Positions 26,958 through 36,774 of a stretch of 64,000 bases of DNA are shown here, piece by piece. Made by a program: the position numbers and the translations under genes. Below the pieces are notes generated by a model. It had not been told where the DNA came from and searched no databases. It saw only the letters and a program-made list of their open reading frames with translations. The DNA comes from Gloeomargaritales cyanobacterium VI4D9. Lineage in GTDB: Bacteria > Cyanobacteriota > Cyanobacteriia > Gloeomargaritales > Gloeomargaritaceae. The stretch is from positions 595,157 to 659,156 of the forward strand of contig OV696605.1 in NCBI GenBank assembly GCA_927797885.1, written 5' to 3'. Positions within the stretch are counted from its first letter, which is position 1. Each line of letters starts with the position of its first letter.

Positions 26958-28661
26958 TTAGGAAACCTGAGGAACATCCAGGCAGGGAATGGCTTGGATT
27001 AAATTCTGAGTGTAGGGGTGCTGGGGATGGTGGTAAATTTGGTCGGCTGACCCGATTTCGACGATTTGACCCTGGTTCATCACCATGATCCGGTCACTCA
27101 TAAAGTGAACCACACTCAGGTCGTGGGAAATAAACAAGTAGGTCAGATGGAATTCAGTTTGTAGTTGTTTGAGTAGGTTCAGCACCTGGGCTTGAATGGA
27201 AATATCTAGGGCAGAGACGGATTCATCACAGATAAGAAAATCGGGGCTGGTGACCAGGGCACGGGCAATGGCAAGCCGCTGTCTTTGCCCCCCAGAAAAT
27301 TGATGGGGATAACGGGGCAGGGCATCGGCATCCAATCCCACTCGTTCTAACAATGTAACGACTTGTGCCAGCGCTAAGCGAGGGGACTGGCGGGGGAAGT
27401 GAATGCGGAGGGGTTCCAGGAGGGCTTCCCGCACGGTCATACGGGGGCTGAGGGAACCAAGGGGGTCTTGGAAGATGAGTTGCATCCGCCGCCGGAGGGG
27501 ACGCAGTTGCGCCTGTGAGTATCGGGTGATCTCCTGACCGTCAAAGATAATTCTGCCGGTTTGGGGTCGCAGTAAACCTAGAACTGCCCGTGCCAAGGTG
27601 CTTTTACCGCACCCGGATTCTCCCACTAGCCCTAGGGTTTCGCCCCGGTGGATGGTGAAGGAAACCCCTTTGACCGCCCATTGCTCTGGGGGTTGGCGGG
27701 GATAGCCCACCTGGAGGTTCTCCACCTGGAACAGAACTGGCTGTTGCTGAAGTTGGCTGAGACGTTGGGCGTGGGCGGCGGGGGAGATGACAGCAGGCGC
27801 AGGGCGGTTTTCCAAAAAATCCGTCAGGGTGGGGAGCAGGGCGAGGCGGTGACGGGCAGAGGGGCGGCAAGCCAGGAGTCCCCGGGTGTAGGGATGTTGG
27901 GGGTGCTGAAAAATGTCCGCCTTGGAGCCGGATTCCACCACGGTGCCCTGGTACATGACCAACACCTGATCCGCCAAATCCGCCACCACGGCCAGGTCAT
28001 GGCTGATCAAAAGGGTGGCCATCTGCCGTTGCTGGCACAGGCGTTTCATTAAACTGAGAATTTCTGCCTGAATCGTCACGTCTAGGGCGGTGGTGGGTTC
28101 GTCCGCCAACAGCAGCCAGGGGTCACTGGCCAAAGCCATTGCCAACATCCAGCGTTGCAATTGCCCCCCGGAAAATTGATGGGGGTACCGGTGGAGGAGG
28201 CTGGACACCATTACTGGCGGCGCATCCGGGGGCAGGAGTTGCACTTCCTGGAGCAGTTGTACCTGCCGTTGCCGCAGTTGGGCAGGGGTTAGGGAGCGGT
28301 GCGCCCGACAGGCTTCAGCTAATTGCCAGCCACAGGAATACACGGGATTCAGGGAACTGGCGGGTTCCTGAAAGACCATCCCCATCGCCCGCCCCCGATA
28401 CTGCGGCCAGGCTCGGGGGGTGAGGGTGCGTAAATCCACCGGCGGGTGTTCGGGGGGGGACCACTCTAAGCGTTCCGCCTGGACGGTGCCGGGGGCTGGC
28501 ACCAACCCGATCAAGGCCAAGGCCGTCAGGGATTTGCCCGACCCGGACTCCCCCACAATGCCCAACACCTGCCCCGGCGCCAGGGTAAAGGACACGCCCC
28601 GTACCGGCGTATGCCCGGGGAAATGGACTGCCAAATCTTCCACGATGAGCAGGGGCGGCAT
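26958..28661 (-). CDS. ABC transporter ATP-binding protein, two fused ATPase domains (DppDF/YejF type)
   Basis: A 567-residue energising subunit for peptide or nickel uptake, with two complete ABC domains in tandem. The first has Walker A GESGSGKS and signature FSGGQLQRW; the second has Walker A GESGCGKS and [15 protein letters not shown], and ends with the oligopeptide-family tail [11 protein letters not shown]. Both halves look active. It corresponds to DppD and DppF joined. No permease or binding-protein gene is adjacent. ATG 28661 is preferred over an in-frame TTG at 28670. It diverges from the CobO-like gene. Confidence 0.9.
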   Translation of the reverse strand: MPPLLIVEDLAVHFPGHTPVRGVSFTLAPGQVLGIVGESGSGKSLTALALIGLVPAPGTVQAERLEWSPPEHPPVDLRTLTPRAWPQYRGRAMGMVFQEPASSLNPVYSCGWQLAEACRAHRSLTPAQLRQRQVQLLQEVQLLPPDAPPVMVSSLLHRYPHQFSGGQLQRWMLAMALASDPWLLLADEPTTALDVTIQAEILSLMKRLCQQRQMATLLISHDLAVVADLADQVLVMYQGTVVESGSKADIFQHPQHPYTRGLLACRPSARHRLALLPTLTDFLENRPAPAVISPAAHAQRLSQLQQQPVLFQVENLQVGYPRQPPEQWAVKGVSFTIHRGETLGLVGESGCGKSTLARAVLGLLRPQTGRIIFDGQEITRYSQAQLRPLRRRMQLIFQDPLGSLSPRMTVREALLEPLRIHFPRQSPRLALAQVVTLLERVGLDADALPRYPHQFSGGQRQRLAIARALVTSPDFLICDESVSALDISIQAQVLNLLKQLQTEFHLTYLFISHDLSVVHFMSDRIMVMNQGQIVEIGSADQIYHHPQHPYTQNLIQAIPCLDVPQVS

Positions 28662-28738
28662 GGGGTGCAACGAAGGGGTGGGGGTTAACGCCTCAATTAA
28701 CGCATAATTAAAGTATGCTCCGCCTGGAATCTGTCGGC

Positions 28739-29275
28739 ATGAACTCCAATTCTACCCTCGCTTTGGCGCCCCTGACCCCACCGGAGGGTCTGCCCCGGCT
28801 CGGTCGCTTGCAGGTGTACACCGCCCCCCAGCGCACCTTTTTTGCGGAGGTGATGGCTTTGGCGATCCGCAGTGCTGGCAATGGCCAAAGGGTGCTGATC
28901 GTGCAATTTCTCAAGGGAGGCATTGGGCAAGGTCTGCAACACCCTATGAAGTTGGTGCAACACCTGGACTGGATTCGCTGTCCCATTCCCCGCTGTGTGG
29001 ATACGCCCGATGTGCAGGAGGAGGAAGCCCAAGCCATCCATCAGCTTTGGCAGGCGACCCAAAACCTGGTGTTGAGCGGGCAGTACCAGTTGGTGGTTTT
29101 GGATGAACTGATCCTGGCGGTGCATTTGGGGTTGTTGGGGTTGATTGAGGTGGTGAGTTTTTTGCACCAACGCCCGCCCATGATTGATCTGATCATCACC
29201 GGCACCACCCTCCCGCCGGAAATTTTAGCCCTGGCGGATCAGGTGACGGAATTGCGCCGTCCCTGGGTGGGGTGA
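28739..29275 (+). CDS. CobO/BtuR-like protein lacking the Walker A motif
   Basis: A 178-residue protein whose fold-defining segments match ATP:corrinoid adenosyltransferase: the strand VLIVQFLKGG, the CVDTPDVQEEEAQAI region and LVVLDELILAVHLGLL. Where active enzymes have GNGKGKTTAA, this has VYTAPQRTFFAEV, so the nucleotide-phosphate loop is missing. Similar proteins with an APQR or SPQR segment occur widely in cyanobacteria in my recollection. Cobalamin adenosylation is therefore doubtful. ATG 28715 is an alternative start. Confidence 0.75.
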   Translation: MNSNSTLALAPLTPPEGLPRLGRLQVYTAPQRTFFAEVMALAIRSAGNGQRVLIVQFLKGGIGQGLQHPMKLVQHLDWIRCPIPRCVDTPDVQEEEAQAIHQLWQATQNLVLSGQYQLVVLDELILAVHLGLLGLIEVVSFLHQRPPMIDLIITGTTLPPEILALADQVTELRRPWVG

Positions 29276-29284
29276 GGGAAAACT

Positions 29285-29306
29285 ATGGCTACGCCACGCT
29301 TCGCTA
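29285..29306 (+). repeat. short palindromic repeat at the ccsA stop
   Basis: ATGGCTACGCCACGCTTCGCTA begins right after the ccsA stop codon (on the other strand). The same unit, complete or partial, occurs at 19661, 30331, 36583 (reversed) and 62776. Confidence 0.75.
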
Positions 29307-30260
29307 TCAGAGAAACCAACCGTAGCTGTGTAACCCTTTCCCCAAGAAATTTACGCCTAAATAACACACCCAAACCACCCCAAACCCGACAGTGGCGAGG
29401 ATTGCCGGTCGCCGCCCCTGCCAATCCCGGGTAATGCGGGCGTGCAGATAGGCGGCAAACACCAGCCAGGTGATCAACGCCCAGGTTTCCTTTGGGTCCC
29501 AACTCCAGTAGGAACCCCAGGCTTCGTTCGCCCACACCCCCCCGGAAATGATCCCCACCGTCAACAGGGGGAATCCCAAGCCAATCATCCGGTAACTGAG
29601 ATTGTCCAAGGTCTCCGCCAGGGTCAACCGCTCCGGGGTTAGGGCAACCTCATTCCGAGTCAGCACCGCCGTGTTACCGTCCCCCACCGCAAGCGGTTCT
29701 CGGGGTTCGACCCGTTGCACCCGATAGGCGCCCGTGCCCACCGAACTGCCCCGCAGATGCACCGCCTGCCCCCGGGTCACCACCAAAAAAGCCATCGCCA
29801 GCAGGGAACCCACCAACAGGGCGGCATAGCTGAGCATCATCACCGAAACGTGCATCATCAACCAATTGGACTTAAGCGCCGGAACCAGGGGAGCCGACTG
29901 TTGCATTTCCGGGGGCAAAGAAAGGGCGGCAAACGCCGTCACCCCGAGGGCAACGGGTGCCGTCACCCCCCCCACCCAGGCACTCCCACTCAGTCGTTCC
30001 GCCACCAAATGCACGGCGGTCAAGCCCCAAGCCAAAAAGAACAAAGATTCATACAAATTACTCAACGGGAAATACCCCCCTTCCGCCCAGCGGGCAATCA
30101 ACAGGGCGGCAATGGTGCCATTGGTCAATCCCATCCCCAGCGTGCCCCAGGCGGCAAACCGACCGGCAAACGCCAAGTTTACCCAGTACACCAAGGTGGT
30201 CACCAACAGTAGGGCAAAGGCGGTATTATCCAAGCAATTTTCTAAAATCAACAAATTCAT
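29307..30260 (-). CDS. ccsA: Cytochrome c biogenesis protein CcsA (system II, WWD domain)
   Basis: Membrane protein that delivers haem to apocytochromes c at the lumenal or periplasmic side, working with the ResB-like partner. The 317-residue product has about eight membrane segments and the haem-handling motif [19 protein letters not shown] near 250-268, with conserved histidines in MMHVSVMM and AAYLHARI. Bacterial databases often name this protein CcsB; the chloroplast name is CcsA. The partner gene is not in the window. Confidence 0.93.
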   Translation of the reverse strand: MNLLILENCLDNTAFALLLVTTLVYWVNLAFAGRFAAWGTLGMGLTNGTIAALLIARWAEGGYFPLSNLYESLFFLAWGLTAVHLVAERLSGSAWVGGVTAPVALGVTAFAALSLPPEMQQSAPLVPALKSNWLMMHVSVMMLSYAALLVGSLLAMAFLVVTRGQAVHLRGSSVGTGAYRVQRVEPREPLAVGDGNTAVLTRNEVALTPERLTLAETLDNLSYRMIGLGFPLLTVGIISGGVWANEAWGSYWSWDPKETWALITWLVFAAYLHARITRDWQGRRPAILATVGFGVVWVCYLGVNFLGKGLHSYGWFL

Positions 30261-30465
30261 GGGGGCATCAACATAGGTTTAGCAACATCTTCTATTATGA
30301 CAGCTACACATAGCACTTTTTCAACTGAGTATGGCTACGCCACGCTATCAGTATGAGAACGGCGGTTGTGGGCACACCACCCCAGTTCTTGATTCTGGAG
30401 AATTTATGTTCGTTGAGCGAGTAGAATGGTTATAGGTAAATAGTGAAAGATGTTTTTATCATTGT

Positions 30466-30561
30466 GGGCACTTCTAAAAATAGGTCGCAGGGGCGTAGCC
30501 ATTAATATAGGCATGCCAACGAGCTAACCTTCAATTGGTTCAAATAAATAGCGGTGCCCTT
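30466..30561 (+). repeat. family C repeat
   Basis: Begins GGGCACTTCTAAAAATAGG and ends TTCAAATAAATAGCGGTGCCC, giving imperfect inverted ends (GGGCACxxCTA and TAGxGGTGCCC). It carries a GGTCGCAGGGG core like family A. Relatives are at 36518, 36639 and 62717. Confidence 0.7.
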
Positions 30562-30652
30562 AAATTAAACCCAATTAAAGAGCAAAACTTGTTCAAGAAT
30601 GCACCATTCAGAGCCGCAGTCCAGGGAATGTGCTCAAGGTTATTTCTAAATA

Positions 30653-30753
30653 TATAGCAATCCTAAATGAAAATAGAATAGGGGTCGCAGGGGCACCGCC
30701 CCCGTATTTGGTTCTCAGTAATTCCCATTCGTTAATTAAATAGGATTGCTATA
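30653..30753 (-). repeat. family A repeat, short form
   Basis: Bounded by TATAGCAATCCTAAATGAAAA and TAGGATTGCTATA with the core GGGGTCGCAGGGGCACCGCC. Its last base is shared with the first base of the family B repeat that follows. Confidence 0.88.
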
Positions 30754-30869
30754 CAGTCTTTTGAGTGGTTGCGGGATACAGTTGAACCCCACTCGCCGTA
30801 GGTCAATCATGATTAAGCCTTGAGGATAATCGAGGCCTTTGGTATCCTTTAATTGATAAATAGACTGCA
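30753..30869 (+). repeat. family B repeat
   Basis: Begins ACAGTCTTTTGAGTGGTTGC and ends GATAAATAGACTG. It is close in sequence to the copy at 25628-25746, including GGGATACAGTTGAACCCCAC and GTATCCTTTAATTGATAAATAGAC. Confidence 0.85.
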
Positions 30870-31051
30870 ATCTCTATCTCTACAATAAAAATGGGTTGTA
30901 GCCGTACCGCCCCCGTCCCTAGTTTTTCTAAATACCCGTTCGCCAAGCGAGTCGGATGGCTATAGACTGCTATAGTTTGAGTAAATTGTTCAAGCGGTCT
31001 CGTTAAAGATGTCCTTAATAAATTATTCAGACGATACTCCCCAGATGTGCC

Positions 31052-32041
31052 ATGATGTTCCCCAAACCCGAATTTCCCTGGCTCAACCAGACCTTAGAGG
31101 ATTTACAAAAGCTGGCTGAGCAGACCCAAACGCAGATTGCGGCAACCATTAATGCCGTACAGGAGCGGGCGACCCAGGCGCAACACAACCTAGAACAACA
31201 GGTACACCAGACCCTGGAGCAGGTCGTCCCCCCCGAGGTGCAAGCCGCCGTTGCCACCCATCACGCCCTGGCGAATCAATGGGTGCAACAGACTCAGGCG
31301 ACGGTTGAAGGGCAAATGGAACCCCTGCAACAGTTCCTCAACCGCTTAGAGCAGAACCGGGTAGAGGTCAGCCAAAAGGTCACAGTACACCTGCAAGCGG
31401 TGATCCCCGAACCCCAGAGACTCCAGAGCATTGGGGGGGGCATGGTGGGGCTGATGGGCGGTCATGTGGTCGGCTCTGCCCTGGGGGGTGTGGCGGGGGC
31501 AGTGACCTTTGGCCCTGTGGGGGCGGTGATTGGCACCCAGATGGGCGGCTTTACCGGGCGGGTGGTGGGGGCGCATTTGGGCGAAACCCTGGCGGGAGGG
31601 CAACCCCTGGAAACGATAGATGAACGTCTGCAGCGGTTGGCCTCGGATTACCTGGGGAGCAGTGTGGGGGCGGTAGTGGGAACCGTGGTCGGACAGGTCA
31701 CTTTGGGGCCGGTGGGGGCCTTCGTGGGAAATTTTGTGGGGGATGCGGTGGGGGGACAGTTGGGGATGAATGTTTACCAACAGATCAAACAGGGGCAAGC
31801 CCAGGAGGATCAACTTTGGGTGATTGACCACTCCGGCGAAACCACCAGCGAATTGCTCGGGGCTACCTTAGGAAGGTTGGTGGGGGGGGCGCAGGGGCAA
31901 ATGTACGGTGCCCGTTTGGGAAACTATTTCGGGCGCAAAATCCCCTGGCACCAGGCCGTCGCCGTCCCGGATACCCCCCAGCCTGACTTGCCGCCCGACC
32001 CTGAACTTTGCTATCCCAAGAAAGGAGACTCCCAAAACTAA
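31052..32041 (+). CDS. glycine-zipper domain protein with N-terminal coiled coil
   Basis: A 329-residue protein. The first 110 residues are a Gln- and Glu-rich amphipathic helix or coiled coil (LEDLQKLAEQTQTQIAATI and on). From about 125 there are long glycine-zipper segments with GxxxG spacing (GGGMVGLMGGHVVGSALGG, VGAVIGTQMGGFTGRVVG, SSVGAVVGTVVGQVTLG), probable membrane-associated helices. Function unknown. It is in the same direction as topA and ends 50 bases before it. Confidence 0.72.
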   Translation: MMFPKPEFPWLNQTLEDLQKLAEQTQTQIAATINAVQERATQAQHNLEQQVHQTLEQVVPPEVQAAVATHHALANQWVQQTQATVEGQMEPLQQFLNRLEQNRVEVSQKVTVHLQAVIPEPQRLQSIGGGMVGLMGGHVVGSALGGVAGAVTFGPVGAVIGTQMGGFTGRVVGAHLGETLAGGQPLETIDERLQRLASDYLGSSVGAVVGTVVGQVTLGPVGAFVGNFVGDAVGGQLGMNVYQQIKQGQAQEDQLWVIDHSGETTSELLGATLGRLVGGAQGQMYGARLGNYFGRKIPWHQAVAVPDTPQPDLPPDPELCYPKKGDSQN

Positions 32042-32091
32042 CTCATAATAGGTAGGAAATTCACCTGCGATTCACGCCCATCCGCTAACCT

Positions 32092-34716
32092 ATGCCCCGT
32101 TCCCGTACCACCGCTGACCCATCCCCCAACGGCCAACCGACCCTGGTGATTGTGGAATCCCCCACCAAGGCCCGCACCATCCGCCAATACCTACCGGAAA
32201 ACTATCGGGTGGAAGCCTCCATGGGTCATGTGCGGGATTTGCCCCAGTCCGCCAGCGACATTCCGCCCGAACTGAAAAACCAGGACTGGGCAACCCTCGG
32301 AGTGAATGTGCATCAGGATTTTGAACCTCTGTACATCGTGCCGGGGGACAAAAAGAAAGTGGTCAGCACCCTCAAGGCCGCCCTCAAGGAAGCCAAAGAA
32401 CTGATCCTGGCGACCGACGAGGACCGGGAGGGGGAAAGCATTAGCTGGCATTTGACCCAGGTGTTGCAACCCCGGGTGCCGGTGAAACGGATGGTCTTCC
32501 ACGAAATTACCCGGGAGGCGATCCAAGCCGCCCTCCAACAGTGCCGCCAGGTGGACGAGGGGCTGGTGCGGGCGCAGGAAACCCGCCGGATTCTGGATCG
32601 GTTGGTGGGGTACACCCTGTCCCCCCTGCTCTGGCAAAAGGTCGGGCCGGGGTTATCCGCTGGGCGGGTGCAGTCCGTGGCGGTGCGGTTACTGGTACAA
32701 CGGGAACGGCAGCGGCGCGCCTTTCGCAGTGCCACCTATTGGGGCTTAAAAGCGCAACTGACCGCCCACCAGACCCCCTTTGAGTCCCGCCTGGTGGCCT
32801 TAGGGGGGGTGAAACTCGCCACTGGGCAAGACTTTGACCCCCAAACCGGGGCATTGCTCCCCCGCCGCCGGGTGCGTTTGCTGGATCAAGCCCAGGCGGA
32901 AACCCTCTGCCAACAACTCCAGGGGGAAACCTGGCGGGTAGAGGACGTGGAATCCCGGCAGGTTCAGCGCAAACCCGCCCCCCCCTTTACCACCTCCACC
33001 CTGCAACAGGAAGCCAACCGGAAACTGCGGCTCTCCACTCGGGAGACCATGCGGATTGCCCAAAACCTTTACGAACAGGGCTACATTACCTATATGCGGA
33101 CGGATTCGGTGCATTTGTCCCAACAGGCGATCACCGCCGCTCGGGAATGTGTCCAGCAAATGTACGGGCAAAATTACCTCAGCCCCAAGCCCCGGCAATA
33201 CGCCACCCAGAGCAAGGGTGCCCAGGAAGCCCACGAAGCCATCCGCCCCGCCGGGAGTCATTTTCGCACCCCCCAGGAGACGGGCTTAACTGGACGGGAA
33301 TTGGCTCTTTACGATTTAATTTGGAAGCGCACGGTGGCCACCCAGATGGCGGAAGCCCGGTTGACCCATCTGACCGTGACCATTCAGGCGGGGGAGGCGG
33401 AATTTCGCACCACCGGCAAACGCATTGATTTTCCCGGCTTTTTCCGAGCCTATGTGGAAGGCTCCGACGACCCCCAGGCCGCCCTGGAGGACCAGGAAAT
33501 TAGCCTGCCGCCCCTAGCCGTGGGGGACACGCCCCAATGTACCCACCTGGAAGCCCTGCGCCACGAAACCCAGCCCCCCGACCGCTACACGGAAGCGTCC
33601 CTGGTGAAAACCCTGGAAAGCGAGGGGGTAGGCCGTCCCAGCACCTACGCCAGCATCATTGGCACCATCCAGGACCGGGGGTATGCCCAGGTAGAGGGAA
33701 ACGCCCTGGTTCCTACCTTTACCGCCTTTGCCGTCACCGCCCTGCTGGAGCAAAATTTCCCCCATTTGGTGGACACCGGGTTCACCGCCAAAATGGAACA
33801 AACCCTGGATCATATCGCTGAAGGGGAAACCGCCTGGTTGCCCTATCTGCGGGAATTTTATCTAGGGGAACAGGGGTTAGCCAACCAGGTGAAAACCCAA
33901 GCCCAGGCGATTAACCCCGCCACCGCCCGTACCCTGGAACTCGAAGGGTTGGGGGATGCCAAAGTCCACATCAGCACCCGCTACGGCCCCTACGTGGAAA
34001 TTCCCCAAAATGGCGAAGTGGTCACGGTTTCCCTCCCCAAGAACCTCACCCCGGCGCAGTTGACCCCCCAGGTGATCGAGGAGTTGCTCCGGCAAAAAAC
34101 CGAAGGGCCCACCAAACTGGGGATGCACCCGGAGACCGGCGAACCGATTTACCTCCTCACCGGCACCTACGGGCCCTACGTGCAGTTGGGGGAAGCGACG
34201 GAAACCAACCCAAAACCCAAACGGGCATCCCTCCCCAAGGGGGTGACCCCGGAGCAGGTGACCTTAGAGATGGCGGTGGGGTTGTTGTCCTTGCCCCGTA
34301 CCCTGGGGGAGCATCCCAACGGCGGCAAAGTCAAAGCCGGGCTGGGGCGGTTTGGCCCCTATGTGGTACACGACCAGGGCAAGGAAGGCCAGGACTTTCG
34401 TTCCCTCAAAGCGGAAGATGATGTCCTCACCATTACCCTGGAGCGAGCCTTAGAACTCCTGGCGCAACCCAAGGCTGGCCGGGGTCGGAACAGTAGCACC
34501 CCCTTACGGGAACTGGGTGCCCATCCCCAGGATCAACAGCCAGTCAGCGTTTACCAAGGCCCCTATGGGTATTACGTCAAACACGGCAAGGTGAATGCGG
34601 GTTTACCGGAAGGCACCACCCCGGAAACGGTGACTTTGGAACAGGCGGTAGAACTATTAGCCACCCGGAGCCAAAACCCCCGCAAAAAGACCACCAGCCG
34701 CCGCAAAAAAAGCTAA
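32092..34716 (+). CDS. topA: DNA topoisomerase I
   Basis: Type IA topoisomerase that relaxes negative supercoils by single-strand passage. The 874-residue product has the Toprim domain ([13 protein letters not shown] at about 17, [12 protein letters not shown] near 111), the catalytic Tyr334 in YMRTDS, and several C-terminal topoisomerase repeats (RYGPYVE, TYGPYVQ, RFGPYVV, PYGYYVK between about 630 and 840). It has no cysteine zinc fingers and ends in a basic Arg/Lys tail. This is the usual cyanobacterial form. Confidence 0.97.
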   Translation: MPRSRTTADPSPNGQPTLVIVESPTKARTIRQYLPENYRVEASMGHVRDLPQSASDIPPELKNQDWATLGVNVHQDFEPLYIVPGDKKKVVSTLKAALKEAKELILATDEDREGESISWHLTQVLQPRVPVKRMVFHEITREAIQAALQQCRQVDEGLVRAQETRRILDRLVGYTLSPLLWQKVGPGLSAGRVQSVAVRLLVQRERQRRAFRSATYWGLKAQLTAHQTPFESRLVALGGVKLATGQDFDPQTGALLPRRRVRLLDQAQAETLCQQLQGETWRVEDVESRQVQRKPAPPFTTSTLQQEANRKLRLSTRETMRIAQNLYEQGYITYMRTDSVHLSQQAITAARECVQQMYGQNYLSPKPRQYATQSKGAQEAHEAIRPAGSHFRTPQETGLTGRELALYDLIWKRTVATQMAEARLTHLTVTIQAGEAEFRTTGKRIDFPGFFRAYVEGSDDPQAALEDQEISLPPLAVGDTPQCTHLEALRHETQPPDRYTEASLVKTLESEGVGRPSTYASIIGTIQDRGYAQVEGNALVPTFTAFAVTALLEQNFPHLVDTGFTAKMEQTLDHIAEGETAWLPYLREFYLGEQGLANQVKTQAQAINPATARTLELEGLGDAKVHISTRYGPYVEIPQNGEVVTVSLPKNLTPAQLTPQVIEELLRQKTEGPTKLGMHPETGEPIYLLTGTYGPYVQLGEATETNPKPKRASLPKGVTPEQVTLEMAVGLLSLPRTLGEHPNGGKVKAGLGRFGPYVVHDQGKEGQDFRSLKAEDDVLTITLERALELLAQPKAGRGRNSSTPLRELGAHPQDQQPVSVYQGPYGYYVKHGKVNAGLPEGTTPETVTLEQAVELLATRSQNPRKKTTSRRKKS

Positions 34717-34937
34717 CGGATCAAGCCCCATGTATGTCCCGCATGACCTTGAAAAGGCCATTCTGGTAGCCATTTAAGTCAATCCAGCCACATTTCGGGG
34801 ACACGCTAACAATCCTATCGAAAATTGAAACAATAATCACATGGGAAGCCCGCTGGAAATTGATTTTTGTGAGTATAGTCATTTCAAACAAGTTTGCAAC
34901 ATTCGCCTTCACCTATAAACCCTCTCCTGGAAAGGAG
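34717..34937. other. short gap after topA
   Basis: About 220 bases of moderately AT-rich sequence between topA and the first MITE of the nest. I see no gene, RNA or clear terminator in it. Confidence 0.4.
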
Positions 34938-35112
34938 CAGAAGTGTTGAATCTTAAGATTTTGAGGGTTTGTGCCAAAATGTGCATCTAACCTGATGATA
35001 CAAAACATTGTCATTTAGGAGTTAAATTCTCATTTATAACAAAAAATCTTCTGATTAAGTGTTTTGCCTGACTCGAATTTATGAACTTTTGTTGCAGGGT
35101 TCAACACTACTG
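34938..35112 (+). mobile_element. 175-bp IS4-related MITE, copy 2
   Basis: Ends CAGAAGTGTTGAA and TTCAACACTACTG. The flanks GGAAAGGAG (34929-34937) and GGAATAGAG (35113-35121) are a 9-bp target duplication with two differences, so this copy is probably older than the other two. It lies 66 bases upstream of the IS4 element left end. Confidence 0.9.
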
Positions 35113-35206
35113 GGAATAGAGCGATTGCAAATACCTAAAAAGTATCGCATTCTAAAACGGAATGACTATGTTTATTATCACAAGTGTTGAATCCTGCAAT
35201 AAAACT

Positions 35207-36383
35207 TTACATATTTAGGCGTGGGACGACCCGATTGAGCCAATGGACAAAATTCCACTCCTGCCGTATTAAGATTTGTATATATCGGAACTTATCTGCC
35301 AATTTACTTCCGTACATCCGTGGAACTTTTAACAGTTGCAATATCAAGTAAACTATTAAAATTACATAAATTTGAATGGTAATTCCATTCAAATTTTTAC
35401 TCATCATTTTATCGAGCTTTAAGTTCATCTTTAGAAATTTCCATAGTACCTCTATCGCCCAGCGTTGTCTATAGGCTTCCCCTATCTCTTCATTACTCAT
35501 TACATCCTCAGGAATATTGGTAGCTAAATAATAGTCTACTTTCTGTTGAACATTGCCAAAACAAACTACTCTCGCCCAGAAGTGTTGAATCTTAAGATTT
35601 TGAGGGTTTGTGCCAAAATGTGCATCTAACCTGATGATACAAAACATTGTCATTTAGGGGCTAGATTCTCATTTATAACAAAAAATTTTCTCATTAAGTG
35701 TTTTGCCTGGCTCGAATTTATGAACTTTTGTTGCAGGGTTCAACACTACTGACTCTCGCCTTACCTCGTTCTGTGGTGATATGATAGTTTTCATCCCATT
35801 TCCAATTCGACTTAATACGGATAATAAAAAGGGCATCATTTTCGATAAATTGTTCAAATACTTTGTGACTGCAAAACCCTCTATCCCCGACTGCGACTCC
35901 ATTTTCCGGTAGCATTTTCACAATATCTTCACCAAAATTAATCTCATGTGCCTGTCCAGGACTAACAATTAAATGACCAGTAGATTTCGTATCTTGATTC
36001 AAAGTGGTTATTAACTTTACTTGGCGATAGCCTTGGAGCCAAAATAACTTACTCATCAGCGGTATTACGGTAGCATCAAAAGGACATAAAACCAACCTCT
36101 TTTCAGGATGAGCTTCCTCAATATAATGCAATAATTTATGATAAAGATGCATAAAAATTTGTGGGTCTCTTGTCTTGTTCGCCTTAGAAAACGTGGATAA
36201 GTCAACCTTAATGCCCGCATGATTTAATTGGTAAAATAAGTCCCGTAAACTGTTGATTCCTTTGTCTAAAATGCCAGCAAACCAGATTGAACAAAATAAG
36301 CGAGAATTTAGAACTGGATAATCATTAGTTGGCAGGTCTTTGAGTAAAAATTTGACAATCCCGGGAAAAGAATTGAATTTCAT
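35207..36383 (-). pseudogene. IS4-family DDE transposase interrupted by a MITE
   Basis: Two halves: 36383 down to 35752 (N-terminal) and 35567 down to 35207 (C-terminal). Removing the MITE and one copy of its 9-bp duplication rejoins them exactly in frame, giving a 330-residue transposase. Catalytic residues are visible: Asp in CPFDATVIPL, Asp in VGDRGF, and Glu within YRQRWAIEVLWKFLK, which is the IS4 signature Y-(2)-R-(3)-E-(6)-K. The insertion adds 184 bases, not a multiple of three, so the gene is inactive as it stands. Confidence 0.95.
35577..35751 (+). mobile_element. 175-bp MITE inserted in the transposase gene, copy 3
   Basis: Ends CAGAAGTGTTGAA and TTCAACACTACTG. It is flanked by perfect 9-bp direct repeats ACTCTCGCC at 35568-35576 and 35752-35760. 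Its ends match those of the host IS element, so it was probably moved by the same or a related transposase. Confidence 0.97.
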
Positions 36384-36517
36384 AGTTGTTTCATGTTTTG
36401 GTTTATATGAATTAGAATACCATATTTTGACCCCTCTTTTTCTGCCTTTACCTACCTTTCAACACTTCTGGTTTATTATATCATTATTTAGGGTTGCCAT
36501 AGCCTTTTTATTTATCA

Positions 36518-36650
36518 AGGGCACCCTCTAAAAATAGGTTGCAGGGGGGTAGCTCCCGTCTTTGATTCTCGATAGCCTGCGTGGCGTAGCTATTAGTATG
36601 GGCATTTCAGTAAAGTAACCTGCCAGGGGTGTCAATCAAGGGCACCTCTA
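36518..36650 (+). repeat. family C repeat, partly merged with the next copy
   Basis: Starts AAGGGCACCCTCTAAAAATAG and runs through GGTTGCAGGGG and a reversed palindromic unit (CCTGCGTGGCGTAGC, 36585-36599) to AAGGGCACCTC, where a second family C element begins. The intervening sequence is poorly conserved. Confidence 0.6.
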
Positions 36651-36761
36651 CAAATTGTGAATTGGCGGTCGCAGGGGGGCGCCCCCCGCCCTTGGTTCTA
36701 GGTAATGTGGGCATTCCAAGGATGAGATTTTTCATCGGTTCAAATAAATAGAGATGCCCTT
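36639..36761 (+). repeat. family C repeat
   Basis: Starts AGGGCACCTCTACAAATTG and ends GGTTCAAATAAATAGAGATGCCC, an inverted-end pair. The centre is GGTCGCAGGGGGGCGCCCCCC, nearly identical to the family A fragment at 19744. Confidence 0.7.
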
Positions 36762-36774
36762 AATAGAAGTGTTT

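Larger units (their letters stand above)
30261..31051. other. 791-base gap dense with short repeats
   Basis: In order: a palindromic unit near 30331-30350 followed by a decayed family A element (to about 30437), a family C repeat (30466-30561), a family A repeat (30653-30753) fused end to end with a family B repeat (30753-30869), and a family A half-copy (about 30893-30967). About 90 bases near 30562-30652 are unassigned. I see no gene. Confidence 0.6.
35179..36470 (-). mobile_element. IS4-family insertion sequence carrying a nested MITE
   Basis: The terminal inverted repeats are CACAAGTGTTGAA at the left and TTCAACACTTCTG at the right (reverse complement CAGAAGTGTTGAA). It is flanked by perfect 9-bp direct repeats GTTTATTAT at 35170-35178 and 36471-36479. 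The total length is 1292 bp; without the inserted MITE and its duplication it would be 1108 bp. One transposase gene lies on the minus strand. Confidence 0.95.
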
